From an uncultured Cocleimonas sp. (GTDB taxonomy: Bacteria; Pseudomonadota; Gammaproteobacteria; Thiotrichales; Thiotrichaceae): 11,491 nt of DNA. Under the pieces are notes generated by a model, which was not told the DNA's origin, ran no database searches, and saw only the letters and a list, made by a program, of their open reading frames with translations. Location: the NCBI GenBank assembly GCA_938041705.1, contig CALISP010000051.1:1-11491 (forward strand). The letters are read 5' to 3'. Every line of letters begins with the position of its first letter. Positions within the stretch are counted from its first letter, which is position 1. Shown here in pieces: positions 1 to 6,494 of the stretch. Both the position numbers and the translations under genes were made by a program.

Positions 1-1010
1 TGACTTTTGACCAATGGTTGCCCGTAATATTTATTGGTTTGATGGGCTTCGCCGTTTTCGTATATGCAATTCTAGACGGATATGATCTTGGCGTCGGTAT
101 TTTACTACCTCTTGATGATAGCGATCTAGGGCATGAACACCTAAATAGGATGATCTCGTCAATTGGTCCTTTTTGGGATGCAAATGAGACATGGCTGGTT
201 TTAGCAGTAGGTATTATGTTAATTGCTTTTCCAGCAGCCCACAGTGAGATACTTTTTCATCTTTATATACCTGCTTCTTTAATGTTAATTGGTTTGATTT
301 TAAGGGGTGTTGCTTTTGATTTTCGTACTAAAGCTACATTGGAATTCAGAAAACTGTGGAATATCCTATTTAAAGTTGGTTCTTTGTTAACTACCCTTAC
401 CCAAGGTTATATGTTGGGGCAATACGTTGTTGCTTTTGATAAAAGCCCCTCATCAATTGCTTTCTGTATTCTAAGTGCGATATGCGTTTCTGCTGCATTT
501 TCCTATATTGGTGCGGCTTGGTTAATTATGAAAACAGAAGGTGATTTACAGATTAAAGCCGTGCAGTGGGCAAAATGGTCAGGCAGAGCAACTTTTGTTG
601 GTGTCATTGCAGTTTCTATTGTTAACACCTTAATCAATCCAAGTGTTTATGAGCGTTGGTTTCAGTTTCCGTTAGTTATGTTTGCGTTACTGATTCCAGC
701 CTTAGCCTTAATGTGCTTTGTGCTAAACGATTCATTATTAAAACGCTTACCAAAAACTAATGATAGATACTGCTGGTTACCTTTTGTGTATGTAGTTTTA
801 ATATTTTTAACTAGTTTTATCGGTTTAGCATTTAGTTTTTTCCCAGATATAGTGCCGGGTAAATTGACAGTTTGGGAAGCAGCAAGTGCACCTGAATCAC
901 TATCATTTATCTTAGTAGGTGCAGTTATCGTAATACCTGTGATATTAATTTATACAATTTTTTCTTATCGAGTGTTTCATGGCAAGGCGACGGATCTTAA
1001 ATATTACTAG
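1..1010 (+). CDS. cydB: Cytochrome bd-type quinol oxidase subunit II (CydB/CioB family), start codon cut by window edge
   Basis: Membrane subunit II of a bd-type terminal oxidase, which with subunit I (CydA/CioA, presumably just upstream) oxidises quinol and reduces O2 in the inner membrane. The frame is open from base 3. Bases 1-2 are TG, so the native start is probably an NTG beginning one base before the window, giving a protein that begins MTFDQWLPVIF and is about 336 aa, the usual family length. A TTG at 18 would be an internal start and is less likely. Visible family features are the early DGYDLG motif, GPFWDANETWLVL, LRGVAFDFR and about eight hydrophobic segments. The shorter, insertion-free loops fit the CioB-like branch better than E. 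coli CydB; that is judged from memory. The normally invariant WDGN reads WDAN. No CydX-like small subunit gene follows. The stop is TAG at 1008-1010. Confidence 0.93.
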   Translation, partial: TFDQWLPVIFIGLMGFAVFVYAILDGYDLGVGILLPLDDSDLGHEHLNRMISSIGPFWDANETWLVLAVGIMLIAFPAAHSEILFHLYIPASLMLIGLILRGVAFDFRTKATLEFRKLWNILFKVGSLLTTLTQGYMLGQYVVAFDKSPSSIAFCILSAICVSAAFSYIGAAWLIMKTEGDLQIKAVQWAKWSGRATFVGVIAVSIVNTLINPSVYERWFQFPLVMFALLIPALALMCFVLNDSLLKRLPKTNDRYCWLPFVYVVLIFLTSFIGLAFSFFPDIVPGKLTVWEAASAPESLSFILVGAVIVIPVILIYTIFSYRVFHGKATDLKYY

Positions 1011-1120
1011 GTAAGAAGTATTTCCAAGGAGATAAGCCAATTACCGATTGGTATTCATTATGAATTTAGCTCTATTTAACAAAGTGTAGTCGCTTTAATT
1101 AACTTTCGGTTATAAATGAT

Positions 1121-1137
1121 GACACCCCCCTACTTTT
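1121..1137. repeat. C-rich intergenic motif, copy 1
   Basis: GACACCCCCCTACTTTT lies in the non-coding stretch after cydB. A near-identical 17-mer with one C fewer and one T more occurs 6.2 kb away at 7309-7325, also intergenic. Weaker resemblance continues for about 50 bp downstream: both copies have CAAC, then TAGA, then TTTTAGAAT. It stands out as a C-run in AT-rich surroundings. It may be the tip of a dispersed element or a conserved site, but two copies alone cannot decide its nature. Confidence 0.4.
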
Positions 1138-1241
1138 AAGCAACTTCTCTTAGAGCCATTTTAGAATTATGTTTAAAACAATATCAAAGTAATCTGTGAG
1201 TAGTTTCTATAGGTTTAAAATAAGTGACTATAAAGCTTCAA

Positions 1242-1260
1242 AAAGACCGGAGATGTCTTT
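1242..1260 (-). terminator. Possible terminator after the 87-aa gene
   Basis: AAAGAC (1242-1247) pairs with GTCTTT (1255-1260) around a 7-nt loop. Read on the - strand the hairpin follows the stop of the small gene (1274) by about 13 nt, and its right arm runs into TTTTTG. The stem is short with only two G-C pairs, so termination is plausible but weak. Confidence 0.4.
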
Positions 1261-1273
1261 ATTTAATGTTATT

Positions 1274-1537
1274 TTATGACGAAATCCAATTTTCTAACAA
1301 AGGTGATATGTACGCATCTATATCCGCATCATTTAGTTCAGCACTGTCATCGTGCCACCAACCTCCAATTGCAGTGACTTCACCAAGTTTGACATCAAAG
1401 GCGTCTGTAAAACTCAACATCAACTCTAATTGTTGCTCTTCGCCTAAATCTAATACCAAGTATCTCAACATTTCAGATGGTTTTTTACCATCCTTAGCCA
1501 TGCTTTGAAGTTGTTGAATAATCTGTTGTTTATCCAT
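1274..1537 (-). CDS. Uncharacterised small acidic protein (87 aa)
   Basis: I do not recognise a named family. The 87-aa product is soluble, with no signal peptide or membrane segment. It has a basic/amphipathic N-terminal half (a Gln-rich helix at 4-11, then KDGKKPSEMLRYLVLDLGE) and an acidic C-terminal half with a notable IGGWWHDD at 57-64 and several Asp/Glu after it. Predicted helices joined by a Gly-Trp-Trp turn suggest a small protein-binding or immunity-like fold, but that is only an impression. Evidence that it is real: a sensible ATG start at 1537, codon use like its neighbours, balanced amino-acid composition, and a terminator-like hairpin on each side (1575-1603 and 1242-1260), which makes it a separate transcription unit from adk. 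Its Shine-Dalgarno is poor (AAGAA about 7 nt upstream). The overlapping + strand reading frame is Ser/Cys-rich and looks like a shadow. Confidence 0.7.
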   Translation of the reverse strand: MDKQQIIQQLQSMAKDGKKPSEMLRYLVLDLGEEQQLELMLSFTDAFDVKLGEVTAIGGWWHDDSAELNDADIDAYISPLLENWISS

Positions 1538-1574
1538 ATGAGTGTTCTTATTGTTTTCCGTGTTTATAATACAT

Positions 1575-1603
1575 AAAAAACCTGAGGACTTACATCACTC
1601 AGG
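1575..1603 (-). terminator. Intrinsic terminator of adk
   Basis: CCTGAG (1581-1586) and CTCAGG (1598-1603) form a 6-bp GC-rich stem with an 11-nt loop. On the - strand the stem is followed at once by TTTTTT (1580-1575). It lies 20 nt beyond the adk stop, so it is a good rho-independent terminator for adk and separates it from the small gene downstream. Confidence 0.75.
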
Positions 1604-1622
1604 CTCTTCTAATTACTTGTAA

Positions 1623-2333
1623 TTAGCCAAATTTTAAGCGAAGTTTTATTGCTTCACCTTCTTCTATCTCACTCAAAATTTCTTCGGCAATCTCGCTAAT
1701 ACCACCTGTACCTTCAACTCGTATATTTCGTGCTGCACAGTTTTCTCTATAATCAAGTACCGCCGCCATTGTCCCTTCATTTTCATCATAATAGATATCA
1801 TGACGTTGATTAATGGCATCTTCGTCTTGATCGTCTTCACGCATAGATAAACGACCACCGCAAACACGACATACTAAAATACCCTCTTTTTCTGCAGGAT
1901 GAATAGCGTCGAATGCAATGTGATTAGGATGATTACTATCGATGGCACAAATACGACGACCCATAATTCGTTTTTTAGCTTCTTCTCGGTCTAATTCAAT
2001 TTCAAAGACATAATCAACACGCATTTTTAATTCTTGAAGTGTTTCTTGAAGGGATTTAGCTTGAGACAGAGATCTTGGAAAACCATCTAAGATCCAACCT
2101 CTATCATTAGATTTTTTTAGAGCCTCGACAACCATCGGAATGGTCAGATAATCTGGCACCAAATTACCTTCATCAATATACTTCTTAGCTTTAAGACCAA
2201 GTTCGGTACCCGCTTTGATATGGTGACGAAATATTTCTCCTGATTCGATGTGATCCAATCCATATCTCTCTTTAATGATGGTACCTTGAGTACCTTTACC
2301 ACTTCCATTTGGACCAAACGCCAATATTCTCAC
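1623..2333 (-). CDS. adk: Adenylate kinase, metal-binding LID type
   Basis: Catalyses ATP + AMP = 2 ADP in the cytosol. The 236-aa protein has the P-loop GPNGSGKGTQ (7-16, in place of the usual GAPGAGKGTQ), AMP-site SGEIFR with Arg36, DGFPR with Arg87 and Gln91, GRR with Arg122/Arg126, and a LID with Arg165, Asp167-Asp168 and Arg177. The LID also has Cys129-X5-His135-X19-Cys155-X2-Cys158, the Cys/His/Cys/Cys set known to hold Zn, Co or Fe in Desulfovibrio gigas adenylate kinase, where the middle spacer is shorter as I recall it. Enterobacterial Adk is about 214 aa with no metal site. There is also an extended C-terminal tail (EEGEAIKLRLKFG). The start is GTG at 2333, supported by AGGAG (complement of 2340-2344) 6 nt upstream. 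It is divergent from the antiporter gene. Function is well supported; whether it is the cell's only adk cannot be seen here. Confidence 0.93.
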   Translation of the reverse strand: MRILAFGPNGSGKGTQGTIIKERYGLDHIESGEIFRHHIKAGTELGLKAKKYIDEGNLVPDYLTIPMVVEALKKSNDRGWILDGFPRSLSQAKSLQETLQELKMRVDYVFEIELDREEAKKRIMGRRICAIDSNHPNHIAFDAIHPAEKEGILVCRVCGGRLSMREDDQDEDAINQRHDIYYDENEGTMAAVLDYRENCAARNIRVEGTGGISEIAEEILSEIEEGEAIKLRLKFG

Positions 2334-2339
2334 TGGTAT

Positions 2340-2344
2340 CTCCT
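2340..2344 (-). promoter_or_regulatory. Shine-Dalgarno of adk (fixes a GTG start)
   Basis: On the - strand AGGAG is followed by ATACCA and then GTG. It is one of the two best ribosome binding sites in the window, the other being that of hpf. It decides the non-ATG start of adk, since no ATG lies in frame nearby. Confidence 0.75.
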
Positions 2345-2398
2345 ATCTATTTAACTGGGCTATAATTTTAAGAGTATTATCAACTCTCTTGACGTTAT

Positions 2399-2459
2399 AT
2401 TAAACCTTAAATCCTATTAAATAAAATTTGGTTCTCTAATAGTTATAATGAGGTTTAAT
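2399..2459. repeat. 9-bp inverted repeat in the divergent promoter region
   Basis: ATTAAACCT (2399-2407) is the exact reverse complement of AGGTTTAAT (2451-2459), with centres 52 bp apart, about five helical turns. With one bulged T the match extends outward to TATA on each side. It could be a pair of operator half-sites between adk and the antiporter gene, but AT-rich 9-mers can match by chance. Confidence 0.25.
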
Positions 2460-2669
2460 TATAGTATGCGTTTTATATCACTTTGTGATTCGTATAATAT
2501 ACCTTCCATTAATCATTAAAAATCTTCACATCAATTTATTTAAGAATTATTCAAGAAAACACTAATTTCATTAAATTAAACGAATAATCTTTAATTCAAT
2601 ATACATATATTTCTTTGTTTTATTTTTTATTAGTAATTGTGTTTATTTTCCGCCGCTCATTAAAGACTG

Positions 2670-2675
2670 TATAAT
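2670..2675 (+). promoter_or_regulatory. Candidate -10 box for the antiporter-kds-lpt block
   Basis: A perfect TATAAT lies 31 bp before the antiporter ATG, the right distance for a short 5' leader. The -35 match is poor: TTTTCC at 2646-2651 with an 18-bp spacer. The proposal rests on position and the exact hexamer only. Confidence 0.35.
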
Positions 2676-2706
2676 TCCGCGTTTTATTTTATAAGCTCTA
2701 TTATTT

Positions 2707-3684
2707 ATGATGACTTTCACCGCAGCCATTTTGGTCGGCTTATTTCTATTGATTTGGAGTGCTGATCGTTTTATCGAAGGCGCTTCAAATATTGCTAGAA
2801 TTCTCGGCATATCTCCATTAATTGTAGGCATGTTAATAATCGGCTTCGGGACTTCTGCGCCTGAAATGATAGTCTCTGCAACTGCAGCATTTAAAGGAAA
2901 TCCCAGCCTAGGTATCGGAAATGCTATAGGTTCAAATATAACCAATATCACATTAGTACTTGGCATTACTGCTATATTTTTCGTGTTACCCGTGCATTCA
3001 CGTTTACTTAAGCAAGAAATACCATTAGTACTATCTACGGCAGTGCTAGCATGGTTATTAATGGCAGATGGTTTTTTCTCTCGATTTGATGGCATTGTTT
3101 TAATTATTGTGATGTTTTTAGTTTTGCTATGGATGGTTTATTCAGCCACTAAAGATCGTCATACACATGACCCTTTGGTTGATGAAACTCTCGTTGAATT
3201 GCCGGATGAGATGCCACTAAAAAAATCAATATTTTGGACTATCTTTGGACTAGTTATCTTACTTGTTAGTTCGAATTTATTAGTCTACGGTGCTTCAAAT
3301 ATTGCCAGTGTGCTTGGTGTTAGTGACTTAGTTATTGGTTTAACTATAGTAGCCATAGGTACAAGTTTGCCAGAGCTTGCAGCAACCATTAGCAGTGCTC
3401 GTAAAGGCGAAACAGACTTAGCTGTAGGCAATATTGTAGGATCTAACTTATTTAATACACTTGCAGTATTGCCTATACCTGCATTAATCAAACCTCTTGA
3501 AATTCCGGCAGGGGTTTTAGATAGAGACATATGGGTAATGCTTGCGGCAACAGTGATATTAATAATATTCTGTTTTGGTATATCAAAGAAATCTCGTTAC
3601 AAATTAACCCGCTTTAAGGGTTTCTTACTATTAGCTGGATTCTTAGCCTATCAAGGTCTGCTTTACTTTCAAACGGTTCAATAG
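2707..3684 (+). CDS. yrbG: Calcium/sodium antiporter, YrbG-type (CaCA superfamily)
   Basis: Inner-membrane cation exchanger of the K+-dependent Ca2+/Na+ exchanger-like branch. The 325-aa protein is almost entirely hydrophobic and shows the duplicated, inverted alpha repeats of the family: repeat 1 with GTSAPE at 48-53 and GNAIGSN at 71-77, repeat 2 with GTSLPE at 218-223 and GNIVGSN at 241-247. Glu53 and Glu223 are the expected ion-binding acids. The two halves are joined by a hydrophilic loop (about 148-172) rich in His, Asp and Glu. About ten membrane segments can be counted. It starts ATG-ATG with no clear Shine-Dalgarno. It is first in the block and precedes kdsD as in E. coli, although its role has no clear link to LPS. 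The substrate in this organism is inferred from family only. Confidence 0.9.
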   Translation: MMTFTAAILVGLFLLIWSADRFIEGASNIARILGISPLIVGMLIIGFGTSAPEMIVSATAAFKGNPSLGIGNAIGSNITNITLVLGITAIFFVLPVHSRLLKQEIPLVLSTAVLAWLLMADGFFSRFDGIVLIIVMFLVLLWMVYSATKDRHTHDPLVDETLVELPDEMPLKKSIFWTIFGLVILLVSSNLLVYGASNIASVLGVSDLVIGLTIVAIGTSLPELAATISSARKGETDLAVGNIVGSNLFNTLAVLPIPALIKPLEIPAGVLDRDIWVMLAATVILIIFCFGISKKSRYKLTRFKGFLLLAGFLAYQGLLYFQTVQ

Positions 3685-3758
3685 CATGCTTGCCTATGAG
3701 TTTATCGACCATACATTAAATAGACTACACTTATTCTAACGTACAAATACACTAACTT

Positions 3759-4757
3759 ATGTCTGAAGCGCCTAACAACACCATTCAAAAAAGTCATGAT
3801 TTTATTGGTTTAGCTCATGCTGTTATTTCAGCTGAAGTTGAAGCAATACAAGCTTTAAGTGAACGATTAGATGATGAATTCAGCAAAGCTTGTGAAGTGA
3901 TTTTAGCTTGTAAAGGCCGAGTAATCGTATCGGGAATGGGAAAATCTGGTCACATCAGCAATAAAATTGCCGCAACCTTAGCAAGCACGGGAACACCCGC
4001 ATTCTTCGTACATCCTGGTGAAGCATTACATGGTGACTTAGGGATGATCACGGGAGAAGATGTGGTCATTGCTATTTCGAACTCTGGTAACACTGACGAG
4101 GTAATTACTCTTGCAGGCTTGGTGAAAAGACTCGGAGCCAAAGTAATTGGCATGTCTGGCGATCAGCAATCTGCATTAGCAAAAATTTCTGATCATCATT
4201 TGAATATCAGTGTTGAAAAAGAAGCTTGCCCTATGGGCTTAGCTCCCACCTCTAGCACGACTGTAACCTTAGTATTAGGTGACGCCCTAGCCGTGGCTTT
4301 ATTAGAAGCGCGTGGATTTACTGCTGAAGACTTCGCGAGATCACACCCAGGTGGTAGATTAGGTAAACGCTTATTGGTTCATGTCAGAGATATTATGCAT
4401 AGCGACGAAGCTACACCAACGTGCTTACCAAATACTTCTTTAAATGATGCAATCTTAGAAATGACAGGCAAAAAGCTTGGCGCTACCCTAGTTATAAATT
4501 CAGACAATACATTGTTTGGAATTTTTACTGATGGTGATTTAAGACGTTCCTTTGAAGAAGGCATCGACTTAAAAAATATAACCATAGGTGAGATCACTCA
4601 TAAAGGCTGCATAAGTACACGTGCTAGTGAGTTAGCAGTAAATGTTGTTAATCTAATGCAAGATAAGCAAATCACTGTATTACCAGTTGTTGATGACAAC
4701 AATAAAGTAGAAGGTATTGTTCATATGCATGACTTATTAAAAGCAGGAATTGTTTAA
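3759..4757 (+). CDS. kdsD: D-arabinose 5-phosphate isomerase
   Basis: Converts ribulose 5-phosphate to arabinose 5-phosphate, the first step of Kdo synthesis, in the cytosol. The 332-aa length is nearly that of E. coli KdsD (328). An N-terminal SIS domain (about 40-175) contains SGMGKSGHI and ISNSGNTDE. Two CBS domains follow (about 210-265 and 275-330), with FTDGDLRR and the final VHMHDLLKAGIV. Residues matching the known E. coli catalytic set (Lys59, Glu111, Glu152, His193) are at +3: Lys62, Glu114, Glu155 and His196 in SHPGGRLG. The 74-bp gap upstream has no clear Shine-Dalgarno. The kdsC start lies 25 nt after the stop, so the two are surely cotranscribed. Confidence 0.95.
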   Translation: MSEAPNNTIQKSHDFIGLAHAVISAEVEAIQALSERLDDEFSKACEVILACKGRVIVSGMGKSGHISNKIAATLASTGTPAFFVHPGEALHGDLGMITGEDVVIAISNSGNTDEVITLAGLVKRLGAKVIGMSGDQQSALAKISDHHLNISVEKEACPMGLAPTSSTTVTLVLGDALAVALLEARGFTAEDFARSHPGGRLGKRLLVHVRDIMHSDEATPTCLPNTSLNDAILEMTGKKLGATLVINSDNTLFGIFTDGDLRRSFEEGIDLKNITIGEITHKGCISTRASELAVNVVNLMQDKQITVLPVVDDNNKVEGIVHMHDLLKAGIV

Positions 4758-4782
4758 TGTTAGTGTTTTCGGGTCAGAACTT

Positions 4783-5343
4783 ATGAATAATTTAATCAGT
4801 GAAGCTGACTTAAGCAATAAAGCTAAAGCAATTAAATGTGTAATATTTGATGTAGATGGCGTACTTACCGATGGAAGTCTTTTTTTTGATAACCAAGGTC
4901 AAGAAATCAAAGCATTCAATTCTAAAGATGGTCATGGCATTCGTATGCTTATAGAAAGTGGTGTTGAAGTAGCTATCATCACTGGCCGTCAATCTGATTT
5001 GGTTATGCATCGTGCAAACAATCTTAAATTATCACCAGAATTAATCTATCAAGGTTATCGTGATAAGCGCCCTGCTTTCAAAGATTTGTTAGAAAAAACT
5101 GGATTCAACAGTGATGAAATTGCTTATATTGGTGATGATGTCATTGATTTACCCGTTATGAGTCAAGTCGGATTTGCCATTGCAGTTGCTGATGCTCACT
5201 GGTTCGTAAAACAGCATGCCCATATGATTACAAAGGCAAAAGGTGGGAAAGGTGCCGGACGTGAAGCATGTGAATTTATTTTAAAAGCACAAAATAAATT
5301 AGACGATTTATTACAAAGCTACCTTCAGCCTTCTCAAACTTAA
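4783..5343 (+). CDS. kdsC: 3-deoxy-D-manno-octulosonate 8-phosphate phosphatase
   Basis: Removes phosphate from Kdo-8-phosphate to give Kdo; a C0-type HAD phosphatase with no cap domain that normally works as a tetramer. From the ATG at 4783 it is 186 aa, close to E. coli KdsC (188). HAD motif I is FDVDGVLTDG with Asp23 and Asp25, motif II is ITGR with Thr67, the motif III Lys is Lys95 in DKRPAF, and motif IV is GDDVIDLP with Asp118 and Asp119. The C-terminal GGKGAGRE (154-161) is the family's active-site-capping tail. A longer reading from TTG at 4750 overlaps kdsD and adds 11 residues that do not look conserved, so the ATG is preferred. Confidence 0.94.
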   Translation: MNNLISEADLSNKAKAIKCVIFDVDGVLTDGSLFFDNQGQEIKAFNSKDGHGIRMLIESGVEVAIITGRQSDLVMHRANNLKLSPELIYQGYRDKRPAFKDLLEKTGFNSDEIAYIGDDVIDLPVMSQVGFAIAVADAHWFVKQHAHMITKAKGGKGAGREACEFILKAQNKLDDLLQSYLQPSQT

Positions 5344-5418
5344 AGTAAGTAATTACGAAATGACGAACAATCAAGCATTAACAAATAGTTCACTAACTAA
5401 TGGCTTATGACGTAGTCT

Positions 5419-5985
5419 ATGAATAGAAGTGGATTCTTTTTCTTAGTATTTGCGATTGTTATTGCTATTGCTTTTACTTGGTTAAATTCATCTTGGTTAT
5501 CATATAAGGGCTTTGTATTTGATCGTCAAGAAAAACAAATCGATTATTATTTAAGTGATTTCTCAATTCTAAATACTTATCCTGACGGCAGTATGCAGTA
5601 TTTAATAAAAGGACAGCACTTAGTTCATCAACAATCTACTCGCGCAAGCAAAATAATAAAACCCACTATAGAAGCGCGTGATGTCGATAACTCGATAATA
5701 ACCATTACTGCTAATGAAGCCCAACAAGATAAAAAAAATGGACCTATATTGCTAGAAGGCAAAGTTGATGTCATAAAAAATAGTGACAATAAGGATGAAA
5801 ATTTTAAATTGCTCACGACTGATTTATCCTATAATCCTAATAGTCGAGAGATTTCCACAGATGCAGAACTATTCTTCACTTCTTCGTCTGGAGATCTTAA
5901 AGGAACAGGCTTTAGCACCAAACTTGATGAACAGGAACTAAGGATACTTAAGAATGTACAAGCTAAATTTACCCCTGCCAAATAG
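5419..5985 (+). CDS. lptC: LPS export system protein LptC
   Basis: Bitopic inner-membrane protein that takes LPS from the LptB2FG transporter and hands it to LptA in the periplasm. Its 188 aa compare with 191 in E. coli. One membrane helix at about 4-24 follows a short MNRSG, and the rest is a periplasmic beta-jellyroll domain with the typical YLSDF and a YPDGS turn near residues 54-58. Primary sequence is poorly conserved in this family, so the call relies on length, topology and the kdsC-lptC-lptA-lptB order. It lies 75 bp after kdsC with no obvious Shine-Dalgarno, and its last 32 bp overlap the start of lptA. Confidence 0.9.
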   Translation: MNRSGFFFLVFAIVIAIAFTWLNSSWLSYKGFVFDRQEKQIDYYLSDFSILNTYPDGSMQYLIKGQHLVHQQSTRASKIIKPTIEARDVDNSIITITANEAQQDKKNGPILLEGKVDVIKNSDNKDENFKLLTTDLSYNPNSREISTDAELFFTSSSGDLKGTGFSTKLDEQELRILKNVQAKFTPAK

Positions 5986-6484
5986 ACATCTTTTGGTAAT
6001 AGCCCTTATTGCAATTACTTTTATTTTTACATCAAGTACGTATGCTTTAAAAGATGATATAGAAAAGCCAGTGCATATTAATGCTGATAGTGTTTTATTT
6101 AACAAAAGTAAAGGATTAGGCGTTTATGAAGGTAATGTAACCATTGTACAAGGTAGTTTAGATATTCGAGCTGCAAAAATTGAAATTAACGCACCTGGTG
6201 GCCAAATCAAAAAAATTACCGCAACTGGCTCTCCTGTAAAATTCCAACAAAAAATGGACGATGGTAAATTAGCAAAAGGACAAGCTAACAGAGTTGTATA
6301 CTTAGTAGAAAGTAAACGCATTGTTTTAGATGGAAACGCTGCTATAACACAAAATAATGATCGATTCGCCAGTAACCATATTGAATATTCTATTAGTAAT
6401 GGAGAACTTAAAGCAGGAAATAAGAAAGCTGCGGGTAAAAGTCGTGTGAAAGCCGTTTTTTATCCTACTAATAAAACCAAATAA
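5954..6484 (+). CDS. lptA: Periplasmic LPS bridge protein LptA
   Basis: Periplasmic component whose head-to-tail oligomers form the LPS bridge from LptC to LptD. The 176-aa precursor has a signal peptide: basic Lys3, Arg11 and His12, a hydrophobic core at about 13-27, and a cleavage site near SSTYA at 27-31. The mature OstA/LptA domain opens with KPVHINADSVLFN and continues with repeated beta-strand units (YEGNVTIVQG, ITATGSPVKFQQ, LDGNAAITQ). A Lys/Arg-rich tail ends the protein. The start at 5954 gives a 32-nt overlap with lptC in another frame; a later start would lose the positive n-region. Ten nucleotides separate its stop from the lptB start. Confidence 0.93.
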   Translation: MYKLNLPLPNRHLLVIALIAITFIFTSSTYALKDDIEKPVHINADSVLFNKSKGLGVYEGNVTIVQGSLDIRAAKIEINAPGGQIKKITATGSPVKFQQKMDDGKLAKGQANRVVYLVESKRIVLDGNAAITQNNDRFASNHIEYSISNGELKAGNKKAAGKSRVKAVFYPTNKTK

Positions 6485-6494
6485 TCCCCTTATT

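Larger units (their letters stand above)
2334..2706. other. AT-rich divergent intergenic region (adk / antiporter)
   Basis: 373 bp without a credible gene on either strand. It must hold the promoters for adk (leftward) and for the antiporter-kds-lpt block (rightward). Several TATAAT-like strings occur (near 2361, 2443 and 2494 on +; 2458-2463 reads TATAAT on -), but in such AT-rich DNA most are uninformative and none has a good TTGACA partner. An inverted repeat at 2399-2459 is listed separately. I see no riboswitch-like or tRNA-like structure. Confidence 0.6.

Noticed and set aside
1037..1051. CCAAT-TACCG-ATTGG hairpin as a cydB terminator.
   Set aside because: Only five pairs plus one wobble and no T-run after it; not distinguishable from chance.
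1026..1100. A possible CydX/CioZ small subunit gene after an AAGGAG at 1026-1031.
   Set aside because: No start codon lies at a workable distance from AAGGAG, and the only short hydrophobic reading (from TTG at 1049) has 13 codons.
1224..1508. 94-codon + strand frame antisense to the small - strand gene.
   Set aside because: Ser/Cys-rich low-complexity product with no ribosome site; the opposite strand gives a balanced protein with flanking hairpins.
2643..3095. 150-codon - strand frame under the antiporter gene.
   Set aside because: Antisense shadow of the first alpha repeat, with unnatural composition.
4750..4782. TTG start for kdsC overlapping the end of kdsD.
   Set aside because: Adds 11 residues that do not look conserved; the ATG at 4783 gives the expected family length.
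5360..5410. 16-codon ORF (MTNNQALTN...) between kdsC and lptC as a leader peptide.
   Set aside because: No ribosome site, no regulatory codon run and no attenuator structure around it.
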